NCBI RefSeq assembly: GCF_020382885.2
Contig: NC_058506.1
Location: forward strand, 22,406,318-22,470,317
Reading direction: 5' to 3'
DNA length: 64,000 nucleotides
Source of the DNA: Scatophagus argus
Taxonomy: Eukaryota; Chordata; Actinopteri; Scatophagidae
The translations under genes and the position numbers were made by a program. A model generated the notes under the pieces. That model was not told where the DNA came from. It saw only the letters and a list, made by a program, of their open reading frames with translations, and ran no database searches. Each line of letters opens with the position of its first letter. Positions within the stretch are counted from its first letter, which is position 1. Positions 24,744 to 36,672 of this stretch are shown one piece after another.

Positions 24744-26895
24744 ATGGCGGGCTCCTCCAACACGTCTCTGTCCCGGACCTCCACCCCGCCCACCGACTCT
24801 CTCTTTCATTCCGAACCGCCCTACAGCGCTCCCAACCCGGCCGGCTCGCCGCGCCTCCCCGCGGCTCGCCTGGCCGGAGCTTTCCTGAGCGGCGGGAGCG
24901 GCAGAGTCCCGGTGAGCGCGAACGGGACGAGCGGCGGCGGCGGCGCTGCTGCTCCTCCGCACACCGAGTGTAAGATGGTAGAAGTTCACGGCATGAAGGT
25001 GGCTTCGTTCACGGTGAACGGCGTGGAGCTGATCTGCCTGCCGCAGGTGTTCGAGCTGTTCCTGAAGCACCTGGTGGGCGGACTGCACACCGTCTACACC
25101 AAGCTGAAGCGGCTGGACATCAGCCCCGTGGTCTGCACCGTGGAGCAGGTGCGCGTCCTGCGGGGGCTCGGCGCCATCCAGCCCGGAGTCAACCGCTGCA
25201 AGCTCATCACCAGGGCCGACTTCGAGACGCTGTACCGGGACTGCACCAACGCCAGGTGGGCCGACACACGCGGAGCACGTTCAGGGGGAAAAGTTTGGAT
25301 GAGGTGCCGCTTAGAGACTCATGTAAACCATTAAAACACATAAAACTCACTGACTCACCACATTTACACGAATATCACGTTTTAAATTGGAGCCTCATAC
25401 TTTAATTTCTCAGCGTTTAGCGTGAAGATCTGGATACTAAATCCGACTTTTAAATGTCACACGTGCGCGCTGAGTTTAAAACCCGGTTAAACTGGTCTGT
25501 TTAATGGTTAAACTTAAAACCTCCACGCGCAAACCCACACTTTTCCACAAACAACCCAGAAGACCTCAGCGGATTGTCGGACTGTAGAACCAAACTATTA
25601 ATTGATCCATAGAAAACGAATCAGTAAAAATCATTAATGGAGTTTCCTCCGTCACATACATTTTATTGATCTCTGACGGTAAATTCATGTCACAGCAGCA
25701 GACTGAGAGGAAAACACAGATGATGAAATAAGAAGAGGTGACATCAAAGGGCTACATACGTTATAACACGTCATTAAACATTATAATGCATCATAATACA
25801 TTATAACACATTTGCCTTCAGAAGAGAGTCGCACAAATGTTTGTGCAGAAGACGTCCGGCAGTTTAACATGGTGTGTTAACTGCATGTAAGGGTATTTGT
25901 ATTCAGGAGTGAAGAGTGCAGTACACAGTAGAGTACATAAGGTGTGTACTGTGTGTACAACCTGTGATCACAAACATGAAAAATGTGGAGATTTTCTGCT
26001 TTTCTCAGATTTTGTTGTGCGACTGAACATCCACCTTCACCTGTGATCAATGTGTTGATTATTCTGCCTGTCAGCGGCTGGATTGTTTTGTCAGAAAGTG
26101 GACCAGCAGGAGACAAAGCGATTCGGTCCACCGAGACAGAAGACAGGACTCGTGTCATTAACAGTCACTCAGGTTCTGCTTTGTTTCAGTGGGTTCTTCA
26201 CTGCAGCTCAGACACATTAACCTCAACATTAACGGATGGAAAATAAAAGTCTGAGCTGAGTGTGTGACAGCGTTTTCACCTGTCTGTGTGTCCCGTTCGG
26301 GCTCACGCCTCCTCACGTTTGCTCTTGTGAACTTTAAAACAAATAATCTGTCATCAACGTTTCCTTCATTATTCACCTCATAATCGAACTTTAACCAAAC
26401 ACTGAGTGTTTCTCGACTGATCCGTCATTCAGTCCGTAAAACATCAGAAAACTGTTGGTGTTACTAACAGCTGCCCGTTAATTTCCCCTAAATTTATCAA
26501 TGAATTGGTTGTCTCTATTATTATTATTATTATTAATAATAATAATGTATGCGTATCTATATACTCTGCGTGTGTGTGTGTGGGGGGGATCTGAATGTCT
26601 TTCTTATAGCTGAATATGATCCAAAGAAATCTGCTGAAAAACACCAAACGGTGAATCTTAAAAGGTGACAGCAGAGGATGTTTGGTCATCAATGACAGAA
26701 TGTATTGATTATTAAAATATGTGCCAGTTAATGTGCTGTAATGTTCTTATTGCAGATATCAGGATGGAAAACATCAAACATGTGAAAAATGATTTGATGT
26801 GTTTGGTTGAGAGAACAGACAGGAAGCTCAGTGTGTGTGTGTGTGTGTGTGTGTGTGCCATATGGACAAACATGTTGCCAGTAGCAAAGCCCGAG

Positions 26896-26933
<38 letters not shown>

Positions 26934-27556
26934 CAGCATGAATCATGAATCTGTCATATGTTCAAACGATTTCATTGTAACCTGACTCACCTGTGAAGCC
27001 CCGCCCCCTCATCACTCACCTTTATCATAACTCTTGTGGATGTTGGTGAAAGGCCTCGTATGTCGATGTTACCTTTCTGTGGTGCTGCGGCTTCGGGGAC
27101 ATGTCACCTTCCTCGATTTGGTCACTAGCTGTGTTCTGATTGGCTGGTTTGTAGTTGTGTTGCGTCTCACTCTGGTCCTAAATTTGCTGTGTAGGCTGAC
27201 TGTTTTAAACCTGAAACTGTTTGGACGGGTGAGCCTCACAGTGAGATCAGGATCACTGATCACCCAATCAGGATCAGGATCACTGATTGGGTGTGAAGAC
27301 CACAGATCCACCGCAGTCCACATCTCAGCTTTACTGTTCACACACACACACACACACATACACAGCGCGCGCACACACACGCACTTTGTCGCTTGAAACG
27401 AGCGCTTGTGTCGCCTCAGGTGTGCATTAACTCTGTGTGCGTGTGTGTGTTTAATCACATTTAGGTAGATTACTGCCGAATGTGGATCAAAATGTTTTTC
27501 TCTCTTATGATCAAATTATGTAAATGAGCATCAACTAATTATGGAATTAACAAAGA

Positions 27557-27603
<47 letters not shown>

Positions 27604-29832
27604 TACGAGTGTAAAACCAGGACTGACAGTGAAGAAGTCACAGCTTTAATGTGAACAGGATGTTTGTGTTAATCAGCTTTAATCTCATCAGTCTTATTAA
27701 ACTGATGATGTGTGTGTGTGTGTGTGTGTGTGTGTGACTGACGTGCTGTATGTTGCTTGTTGAACAGGTGTAGCAGATGTGGTGTTTGCAGCAGCAGCTA
27801 CATGCTACACCAACACGTCTTCATCACTCAGCTGTGCGACAGGGACTGAAGCTGTCCATCACATGTTGTCAAGGGCAACCATATTGTCTTCACGATTTAC
27901 TGGTGTGTGTGTGACCTTGTGTTAGGAAGGTCACACACACACACTCACACAGAAGTGGAGTCACGATACGTGACATGTATGCGTGTTGTAGTACACAGTA
28001 CTGCATACGAAGCTGCTGTCGTACTGTAATACTGCGACCGCTCAGGGCTGCAGCTAACGAGTGTCTCATCAGCGATTGATCGGCTGATTAGTTTATCAGC
28101 TGATCGACAGTCACGTCTTCGGTAACATCATTTATTGTCATGTTTGCTTGGCTTAGCTGCATCGTCTTCATTCTGGAGGAACAGCAACAATTATTTCATT
28201 TCCTGTTTGTGTTTGTGTGTTCCAGTTTAACTTTAACACATTCTGTCGTTTATGGTTCATTTAACTGGTTACACCGGGACACACACACTCATACACACAC
28301 ACACTCTCACCTGTGTGTGTGTATGCAACATAAAGGACATTTTGTCCCAGTTTAATAAAATGTGGGAACCCCCCAACACGCACACACACACACACACACG
28401 CATCACTCCGGAATTTAATTTACTCTGTTTGTGTGTGTGTGTGTGTGTGTGTGTTGTGCCCGTCCTGTCAATCAAACGCTGACCTGTGGATACCCTCAGG
28501 ACTCTCACACTGTGTCTGTGTGTACAGTTGAGGTGGTGGTTTCGGCAGGTGTGGTAACCATGGCAACTGTCAGTCACAAGCGCAGCTTTTAGGGCCATTT
28601 TGGAGTGATCTGATTGGTTCCGACTGCTGAACGTGTGACGTCGTCCTCCACTGTGATGACACAGTGATCGTCATCATCGATCTGCTGTCCATGTGACGTC
28701 AGCCGCTTTCAGACGTGTCGTTAACGTGAAGGTTTTCTGTGCGGCAGGAAGTGATGCTCCATAACATAACAACTTTCTGTGGTCAGTCAGTTTTCCACGG
28801 CTTTATTTTTTGTCTTTTTGACAGAACTCGTCACTTTCTGAAACTGCTTCTTCTCAGTTAGAATTCATTTGATTCATATTTACACCATAATTGTTTTATT
28901 AATTTATTTAGTATTGACTTAAACCTGATTATTTGTTAATAATTCTGTGACTTCTTTGCTGGTTTTCCTGGTGTATCTGACGCGAGCGGTTCAGCTCTTA
29001 TTATGTTACTGGACTTTCTGATGTTTTTACATTTACATTGACATATTTTAAATACGTGACGTGATGTTTAGGTGTTTTAACGGCGTCTCCCTCACACTCG
29101 GTGCGTCTCTTAAAACCTTCCCCAGGGACGATCGACACTGGATTTGAAAGGCCTTCAGGAGAGCGAGAGGAGATGAAACAGACTAATTCATGAAGTTAAA
29201 ACATGAGATTAACCTGGAATATTAATACTGAGCAGCGAGGAGGAGGAGGAAAGGCCAGGACTGTTTAATAATTGATGCAGTCGATTTAAGGTGGAATCCC
29301 GCCTAACTACTTCCTCTCCAGGCTTTTCAGCTGCTCAGCAGTTTTATTTAAAGGACCGTCCCGCTGTGCTCTGAATGTTCTGTCTCTTGTTCAGCTCTCG
29401 ACCAGGTCGTCCTCCGAAGCGCACCCTGGGCGTGTCCGCGATGACTGACGGCTCCAGACTCCTCCCACACGGACTGATAAGCCCCGCCCTGCTGTCACAA
29501 ACAGGTGAGTCACGCAAACGAGGCAACAGACCGTCACGTTGCTCCAGGTTTAAAGATGCATCGAACCGCCTCTTCTGTTTCAAGTGTTTCTGTCAGGCTC
29601 AGCTTGTTTTCAGTCAGACACTAAGATATTAAGAAAAGGTTGAGTTCAGGGCTCAGGCAACAGTCCAATCAGAGCCAGGCGTCTGCCTCTGATGTCACTG
29701 TGGCTCCTCGTCAGAGAGGAGAAGAAGAATCACTACCGACCTCCACCCACGCGTTTATACGATCTTCTTAAGCTGCTTTTCTCTACAGCTTCTGGAGACG
29801 AGATGAAATATCTTGACACTTTTCGCCCATAG

Positions 29833-29879
<47 letters not shown>

Positions 29880-29951
29880 TGCTTCGGGTCAGACTCCAAT
29901 CTGTCAGTCATTTTGACATCTGCTAATTAAGCATACTAATTATAGCTCTAA

Positions 29952-29986
<35 letters not shown>

Positions 29987-32900
29987 GACACGGTGTGTAC
30001 AGTAGATGTGTGTGATGACAGACAGAAGTCTGCAGCTCTGTAGCGTTAAATATTACTGCTTCACTAAATAAACAGGCTGGTCAGGAGTCAGATCTGCCTG
30101 ACAGGCCGAATTCAGGGCAAAATCTGCTCACACAAAAGCACATTCATGATAATCCTGTGTTATAATCCAGCGTACAGAGTTACTCCTCCAACACGTGATG
30201 TCTTCATGAACAGGTGGAGTTTGCTAACGACAGAAAGTCATTTGGGCTCCTGGTGCTTGAACCCGCTCTGCTTCGGAGACTTTCTGCTCCGTCACGCTCT
30301 CGCATGGAAAAAACACGTGAACCTTAAAGCCAACACGAGACGTTGAACTGAGTGGGTATCAGTCAGCTTTGAGAGTACAGACAGCACAGTTACAAAGGTG
30401 CTAACGAAGGGACAGCGCTGTAGTTCTTTATGGCTGGTGAGACACGTTTGTTTCACGATGGTGTAAATTTAAGAGATTTTAACTTAAATTTTACAGAAAT
30501 GCACAATGCAAGTCAAAGTGTGGAACACCTGAACATCAGCCAGGTGAGCACACCTGATGTTCACGCTGACTTTCAAACACGTTAGAGCAATAAATTCTTA
30601 GGAGACGTTTTAATCCTGGAAGCCGATGCAGTGAATCAGTCGTTTCTGTTAGTTCAGTTCAGGTGAACGGATGAGCGAGTGCACCTGGAGCTGCTGTAGC
30701 TCCACGTCACGTGACTCAGAGACGCTGCTTCCTGGGAGCTTTGAGGACAGTTCCTGTTCTTTAGCCGGTCATTTAAATCCCAGCGAGCGTGTCACCTGTG
30801 AAGGCCCGTCTGAACCGCTTCGACCACGAACGCCGACGAGAACAGTGGAGGCTTTTCAAGTCTCTGCTCAGCAGAGTTTTAATCCAGCAGAGACGCTCCG
30901 GTGGTCACGGAGAGGAGGAACCACATACCGAACCTTTCACCTCCGTCACCTCCCTGACAGATCTGACAGCTTAATGAAACAGCACACACACCCAAACACA
31001 CTCGGCCTTTTATTAAAAATACTCAAACTGCCACATTATTTGACCGAGGTCAGAGACGGAGAGATCAAAGGGAAAAGAAAATTAACTCTGTGCACACACA
31101 CACACACACACACGCACACACACAGTTAATTAAATGATGTAAAGGTTGAGTGCAAAGTGAAGATAAAGTCTTGTTGTTCTGAAACGTCCACGCAGTGTGG
31201 GGGGGGGTAACAAAGTACTTTTACTGCAGTACTGTACCTGAGTTGAACAGAAACGGCGTGCAGCAGGCAGTGACTGATGGTTGGATCGGCGCACTGCGGC
31301 GTCTCGTTCAGGCTGAAGCCTCCTCAGCAGCAGGAAGCCTCATGTATGAAATGGAGGTGACGGCGATAACAGAACGTGTCTGAGGTTCTCCCCTCTGATG
31401 AATGTGTCTGCACGTTCTGAAGGAAATAAAAGCGATTTGGTTCTGTTCTGGGCCCCGTTCAGTGGCAGTCGAGACCGTTTAGACAGCAAACAAGATGAAT
31501 TTATCAAAGTGACATGTGTTTATTTACTGTGTGTGTGTGTGTGTGTGTGTGCTGATTATGAAATCGCTCCGGTGCGTCTCAGTATCTCCTGTTTTCACCA
31601 GCTGAACGCTTCCTGTAATCGACTCTCAGCGTTGAGAAATTAGCCCGACGCCTGAAACTTGTTTTTATTTTTAAATGCGTCTTATCAGTAAAGAAGACCT
31701 AAAGTTTCTGTGTCTTAACTCTGACCTGCGAGTTGTGAGAGGAAATAACTTAACACCTTTAAAGATGGGAAGGAACAACATTCACGCTGACATACTGCGC
31801 CCTGCACTGGAGCTGTAGTTGTTTCATCAGTACTGATACTACACTCAAGTACACAAGTACACAAAAATTTCTTCTGTTTCTTTCCAGCCGTTTCCTTTCT
31901 GTTCCTTTCGGTCTTTTATCGAAGAACCCGTCAGTATTAATTGAGCTCTGATGGGTGCAGCAATGTTACACTGTGAACCACAGGCTGGACAACAACGTGT
32001 TTACAACGTGTTTACAACGTGTTTACAACGTGTTTACAACGTGTTACCACAGCGCTCCACATGCTGAGTGAACACAGAGTTTCAGCTGTTTTCCGCTGCT
32101 TCCAGTCGTGATGCTGAACTAAACCCATCCTGGACACACGCAGATGAAGCGCGCAGCTGATCTGAAGTCAGCTTCACTGTCTCCTGACACTAAATGTTCC
32201 ACTTTCACAAGCTGAAATCTGAGAAGAAGAAAACCAGAATCTCCTGCAGGGAAGCACGAGAACAAAAAGATAAAAACTTTCTTTGTCTTTCTGTGTTTTC
32301 GTTCATCAGGAGGTTTTTCAGCAAGCCGCAGGGTTTGGGGGGTCGCTGTCCGTTCGTTAGCAGCAGTCCCTCGTTAATACTAATTGAATTAATTAGAGGA
32401 GGCGATTAATTGGGCCAAGTGGCTGCAGGGAGAGAGAGGTGGTCGAGAGACGGCGACAGTCACTGGAGACTTTCAGGCTGCCAGTGTTATTAATTATTGA
32501 TCAGTCACCAACTTCCACAAAACATTTGGAACATTTACCTTCATCTTCATCTCTGAGGATTAAAACATGAAACAAGGGAGGATAAACAGGAAGCTCGTTT
32601 GGTATATGATGTGTGTTACAAACATGCATGCGAACCAAAACGTGTGCAAAGAGAACCACACATCCACAGCTCACGCAGAACGTATGCAGAACGTATGCAG
32701 AACGTTTCTGTTTGCTGCAAACGTTTGGAACATGTGAGACCATAACTTCAGGAGGGCGTATGACAAACCAGCATCTACTACAGTTCGGTCAGGTGATGTG
32801 TCAGCATCTTACCTGCGTCAGGTGTCTTGTTTTGTCTTCTGTCTGTAGGCCTGACTGCGGCAGCAATGGCTGAGGCTCTGAAACTGCAAAAGATGAGGAT

Positions 32901-35900
32901 GATGATGAGTTTCCATGGCAACAGCGACCAGCAGCGACATCACAACAGTGAGAGGACAACATCTCCGTCAGAGAACGATGACACAGGTACGTCATGACAT
33001 CATCAGCGTCACCTGACCCTGAGTGGCATCATGAAATGACTGTGTCTCCTTCCACCACATGCAGGAGGCAGCGAAGGATCCTGGGAGAAGGAGCAGCACC
33101 TTCTCTCTTCTGCTCCGTCCTCGGTCGGAGCGCCTCCTCCCAGTTCAGCGTCTCTCCACCTCAACACTCTGCAGCAACACAGCACGCTATTGGCCAACCG
33201 TGAGTCACAGCTCTCCTCTGATTGGATGATTTTTTTAGCATCTTTTATCATCCTTCTGTCTCTGTGACTCCACCTCCCCAGGTCTGTCAGACCTTCCTTT
33301 TATGGTCATGCCACACCCACTCCTCCCTGTGGGCCTGCCCCCAGCCAGCGTCGCCTTGGCGATGAACCAGATGAGTCAGCTGAGCAGTTTGGCAAACATG
33401 GCCGCTGTGTCACAGGTTCAGAGAGAAGAAAGCAAGGTGACTGCAGGCTAATACTGCTAACACTGATGCTAACAGTACTTACTCCATAATAGCGCTAACA
33501 TTAAAAGTTCTAATGCTAACACTGAGTTAATGCTAGACTGCTGCTAACAGTTCTAATGATGACAGCATCAGCATTAACGGTGTTGTGGCTAACACAGCTA
33601 AAGCTAACGGTGCCAGTGTTCTGTGTGCCAATGATAACATGGTGAATGCTAACAAAAATCTAACTGTTTAAATGCTACCAGCATTGATATTAGCTGCACT
33701 AGTTCTGATTATATTAAAAATGCTAATCCTGACAAACACAGCATTAGCTGTGCTAATGCTAAGTCAATACCGCAGTGCTAATGTTGGGCTGTAATCTTCA
33801 GGAGTCTCCTTCAGGAAGCCCCTCCCCCTGTCCCTCCCCCAGCGATGATGAGCTCCGCCCCCAAGAACCAACCAGCCAATCACCTTCCAGAACATCTTCA
33901 TCATCCTCTTCATCACCTCCTCTTCCAGCACACACACCGGATCTGGGTCAGCTCACACACACGCAATGTTTTTATAAGTTTTGTCAGAGGAGAAAACAGG
34001 TAGAGTTCAGCTTCAGGTTGGTTAACATGATGGCTGGACAGAAAGCTGCTGCCTTCAGGTGCACCAAAAGGTGGTTGGTACCCTTCAGGTTCACAAGACA
34101 CAAACACTCAAAATAATCAGATTGGTGAAAGTGAAATAACTTTTGTATGGTATTGAACTCCACAGATGGTGAGACTGCAGAGCGAGAAAACAAAAAGGTG
34201 TTGAAAGAAAAAGGTAAGAGACCGAGTGGCTGTGAGAGCAGATGGTTTCACTGTGACGCCTCCGCAGGCGTTTTGACTCGAGTTTTCTGATTTTTAATTT
34301 ATGAGCGCACACACACACACACCGAGCCCCTGTCTGTTAACATTCCTCTTCCATCACTCCTCATGTGATCCAGTGATCTTATTTCTGTTTGGAGGATGGA
34401 GAAGTGATGTCAGAGAAACATGCGCTCACCCTTCCCTGAAGTCTCCTATCAGTCCCACACTCCTAGAAACTCATCACCTGAGCTGCCTCGTCTGGTCTGC
34501 TGCCACGCGACTCGGCTTGGGACGAGCGATAGAAAATGGTGGAATGGATCAGATTTTATTTTAGATCCTCACAGCATCATTTATCACCTGCAATGTGAGT
34601 CAAGGTGACCGTCCAGGCTGCAGTAAGGTGGAGTATCCAGGACTGCCTGAAAATCAGGACCTGAGGTCTGCACAAACGTGACCAGAAACGTGTATGACAT
34701 CTGTGTCAGGCTGTGCAGGTCTTCAGACCAGACAACATGTCCTCCCTGCCAAGGTGTAAACCTCAGTCTGCTGCTCACAGACAGACATACACCAGCCCAC
34801 ACACTCTGACAGCCATCAAGAGGTTGTCTTCTCACTGGCTGAAACACAAACATACGTGAAGTCAACTCTGTCTGTTTGCAGATGATGGCCTGTTGCCCCT
34901 CCCCCTCCTCAACCCGACCTATGAGAAGCTGCCACTCACTTCTCAACCGCTGTCAGTCAACCATGCAAACCCCGCCTTCACTCCACTCCTATTGGCTGAG
35001 GGTCTGTCGTCCATGGAGACGCTGCTGACCAACATCCAGGTGAGCAGATCAGAGACGAGATTCAGTCCATCAGTTTGTCTCGGCGAACCATCAGTACACT
35101 GACTTTGACTGCTTGATCTCAGGGTCTCCTGAAGGTGGCGGTGCAGAGCGCTCGCTCGCAGGACAAACAAAACCAGATGGAGAGGAAAGAGTTAAAACTG
35201 GAGCTGGAGAAAGAGCGAGACGCCCGACACACGCTGCAGAGACAGCTGAGCTCCGAGCTGCAGACCCGAGGTGAGACGGCCTCAAAGCCGCGTGGCGGTC
35301 AGTGCACAGCTTATCCGTTAACTGAACCGCGTCACGTTTCTGTTTCCTGTCCGTGTCAGTGTCGATTCAGAGGAGGCTGAAGAGGGAGAAGAAGGCGAAG
35401 AGGAAGCTGCAGGAGGCGCTGGACTTTGAGTCGAGGAGGAGGGAGCAGGTGGAGCGAGCGCTGAAGCACTCGGACGGCCTCACAGGTGACGGAGCGCCCA
35501 CACTGCTGACCCACACCCTCATTTACTGAGAGCACAGGAAGTGCTGGCAGACTAACGATGGATTCACACGTTTGTGTTCTTCAGATGCAGCGAATCCTGA
35601 GAGCGAAGTGGAGAACAAAGAGCAGGAAAACTCTGGTAGGTAACAGCAGCTTCATCGCACACAGCGACTCGTAACCGATCGGCTGTCTGTCTGCTCGTCC
35701 GTGAGCCTCAGGTGTGGAGGCCCGCCAGGTGACCTTCAGCTCTAATAAAAACAGAGCAAAGTGTTCCTGAGTCTCTGTTGCACTTACACTTTACCATATT
35801 TAAACTTTGTCTCATAAAAAGCACTATTTTTCTTCTTCTTTTTCCCCAAATATTCCACCTTGTTTTTCTCTCACGGCGTCTGTTTCTCAACAAACAAACA

Positions 35901-36061
35901 AACAAACAAACTTCCTGTTTTGAACAAAACAAAATATTTGAAGACCAAGAAGAATTCATAGATGAAACAAATTCAATGTGAAAATAATTATCGGATTATT
36001 CTGTAACGAAAACAGACATTAACTTAAACACACACACACAGTTTCTGTTTAAATACTGTTC

Positions 36062-36105
<44 letters not shown>

Positions 36106-36423
36106 TGGACTGTGAAATTGAATCAGGAAAAACAATCACAAACTACACTGCAGAACTGAACACGCACACACAAACACACACACACACACTTAAATGCAGT
36201 GTGTGTGTGTGTTTCCAGTGATGTGATAATGAGGTTCATCCATCAGAGCAGACGTGTTGTTGTGTCGGTACGTTTGTTTGTTGTTGTGTTGTTTATGTTT
36301 ATATGTTGAAGCTTACAGAAACATTTCGGCTGAAGTGTGAAATCGTGGTTTTGTTGCTTCTCTCGTCTGAAACGTGTTTCTGCAGAGAACCGACCGTTCA
36401 TCAAACCTCCGCTGCTCTTCTGA
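24744..36423 (+). CDS. dach2: Dachshund homolog 2, complete
   Basis: Twelve coding exons: 24744-25255, 29395-29504, 32849-32986, 33065-33199, 33282-33436, 33802-33946, 34166-34213, 34882-35039, 35123-35270, 35360-35485, 35585-35635 and 36386-36423. They join in frame to 587 aa; human DACH2 has about 599. Exon 1 encodes a Ser/Gly/Ala-rich leader and the DACHbox-N/Ski-Sno domain (about residues 77-171), with the CLPQ motif, KLKRLDISPVVC and ITRADFETLYRDCT. Exon 2 gives SRPGRPPKR. The late exons encode DACHbox-C, a charged coiled coil (about residues 468-558). The protein is a nuclear cofactor of the Pax-Six-Eya network. I call DACH2 rather than DACH1 because of the chm neighbour and the overall length. 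The 48-nt exon at 34166-34213 rests on splice sites and phase only. Confidence 0.93.
26831..26932. repeat. Inverted TG/CA microsatellite pair in dach2 intron 1
   Basis: A TG run (about 26831-26858) is followed 40 bp later by a CA run (about 26899-26932). The two arms are reverse complements and could fold into a long hairpin in DNA or pre-mRNA. Confidence 0.8.
27561..27602. repeat. TG microsatellite in dach2 intron 1
   Basis: This is a pure TG array of about 21 units directly downstream of an AT-rich block with octamer- and TAAT-like sites. Confidence 0.9.
28380..28455. repeat. Inverted CA/TG microsatellite pair in dach2 intron 1
   Basis: A CA run (about 28380-28400) and a TG run (about 28430-28455) flank a 30 bp loop. 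A shorter CA/TG pair lies just upstream at 28280-28322. Confidence 0.78.
29836..29876. repeat. CA microsatellite in dach2 intron 2
   Basis: This is a pure CA array of about 20 units. A second CA array at 29955-29984 lies on the other side of a short AT-rich block. Confidence 0.9.
31987..32046. repeat. 11-bp tandem repeat (ACAACGTGTTT) in dach2 intron 2
   Basis: Five near-perfect copies of an 11-bp unit sit in a row. Each copy contains AACGTGTT, an imperfect palindrome with an ACGTG core. The copies are almost identical, suggesting recent expansion. Confidence 0.88.
33437..33801. repeat. Degenerate GCTAAC-rich tract in dach2 intron 5
   Basis: Almost the whole intron consists of diverged short units around GCTAAC/GCTAAT on either strand. 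It looks like an old, decayed minisatellite. It contains no exon. Confidence 0.65.
36064..36104. repeat. TG microsatellite in dach2 intron 11
   Basis: This is a pure TG array of about 20 units between the last two dach2 exons. Confidence 0.9.
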
Positions 36424-36454
36424 GAGCCCCATCACTCAGCTGACGGAGGAGGAG

Positions 36455-36486
<32 letters not shown>

Positions 36487-36534
36487 ACTTTAATGGACTC
36501 ATGCAGGACTGGAGCTCCTGAAAGATAATTAACC

Positions 36535-36540
36535 AATAAA
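36535..36540 (+). terminator. dach2: dach2 proximal poly(A) signal
   Basis: AATAAA lies 112 bp after the stop codon. A second AATAAA at 37210-37215 could end a longer 3' UTR of about 0.8 kb. The 3' UTR begins with a GGA/AGA-rich tract (36445-36488) and has an ATT repeat at 36641-36672. Confidence 0.6.
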
Positions 36541-36641
36541 AACCAAGAACAAAACAAGAATTAAATACTCAAAGTCCTATTGGCCACTTCTCTTCCTGCT
36601 TCCTGTTTTTAATGAAGATTTCTTACTCCTACAACTATTAC

Positions 36642-36672
<31 letters not shown>

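Larger units (their letters stand above)
25256..29394. other. dach2: dach2 intron 1, repeat-rich with candidate regulatory blocks
   Basis: This 4.1 kb intron has TG arrays at 26831-26858, 27561-27602 and about 27709-27737, and CA/TG inverted pairs at 26831-26932 and 28380-28455. AT-rich blocks with clustered TAAT and octamer-like motifs lie near 27470-27560 and 29165-29330. I see no extra exon; flanking exons 1 and 2 join in phase. Confidence 0.7.
29505..32848. other. dach2: dach2 intron 2, repeats and candidate regulatory blocks
   Basis: This 3.3 kb intron holds CA arrays at 29836-29876 and 29955-29984, an 11-bp tandem repeat at about 31987-32046, and AT-rich blocks with clustered TAAT-core sites at 29900-29955 and 32355-32500. 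No exon is missing between exons 2 and 3. Confidence 0.7.

Noticed and set aside
24624-25088. 154-codon antisense frame opposite dach2 exon 1
   Set aside because: It is the shadow of GC-rich coding exon 1; its peptide is low-complexity with no recognisable domain.
36421-36560. Stop-codon readthrough of dach2 into an in-frame Gly/Arg-rich extension
   Set aside because: The stop context is TGA-G, not the known readthrough context. The extension is a simple GGA repeat, and the protein already ends at the family C-terminus.
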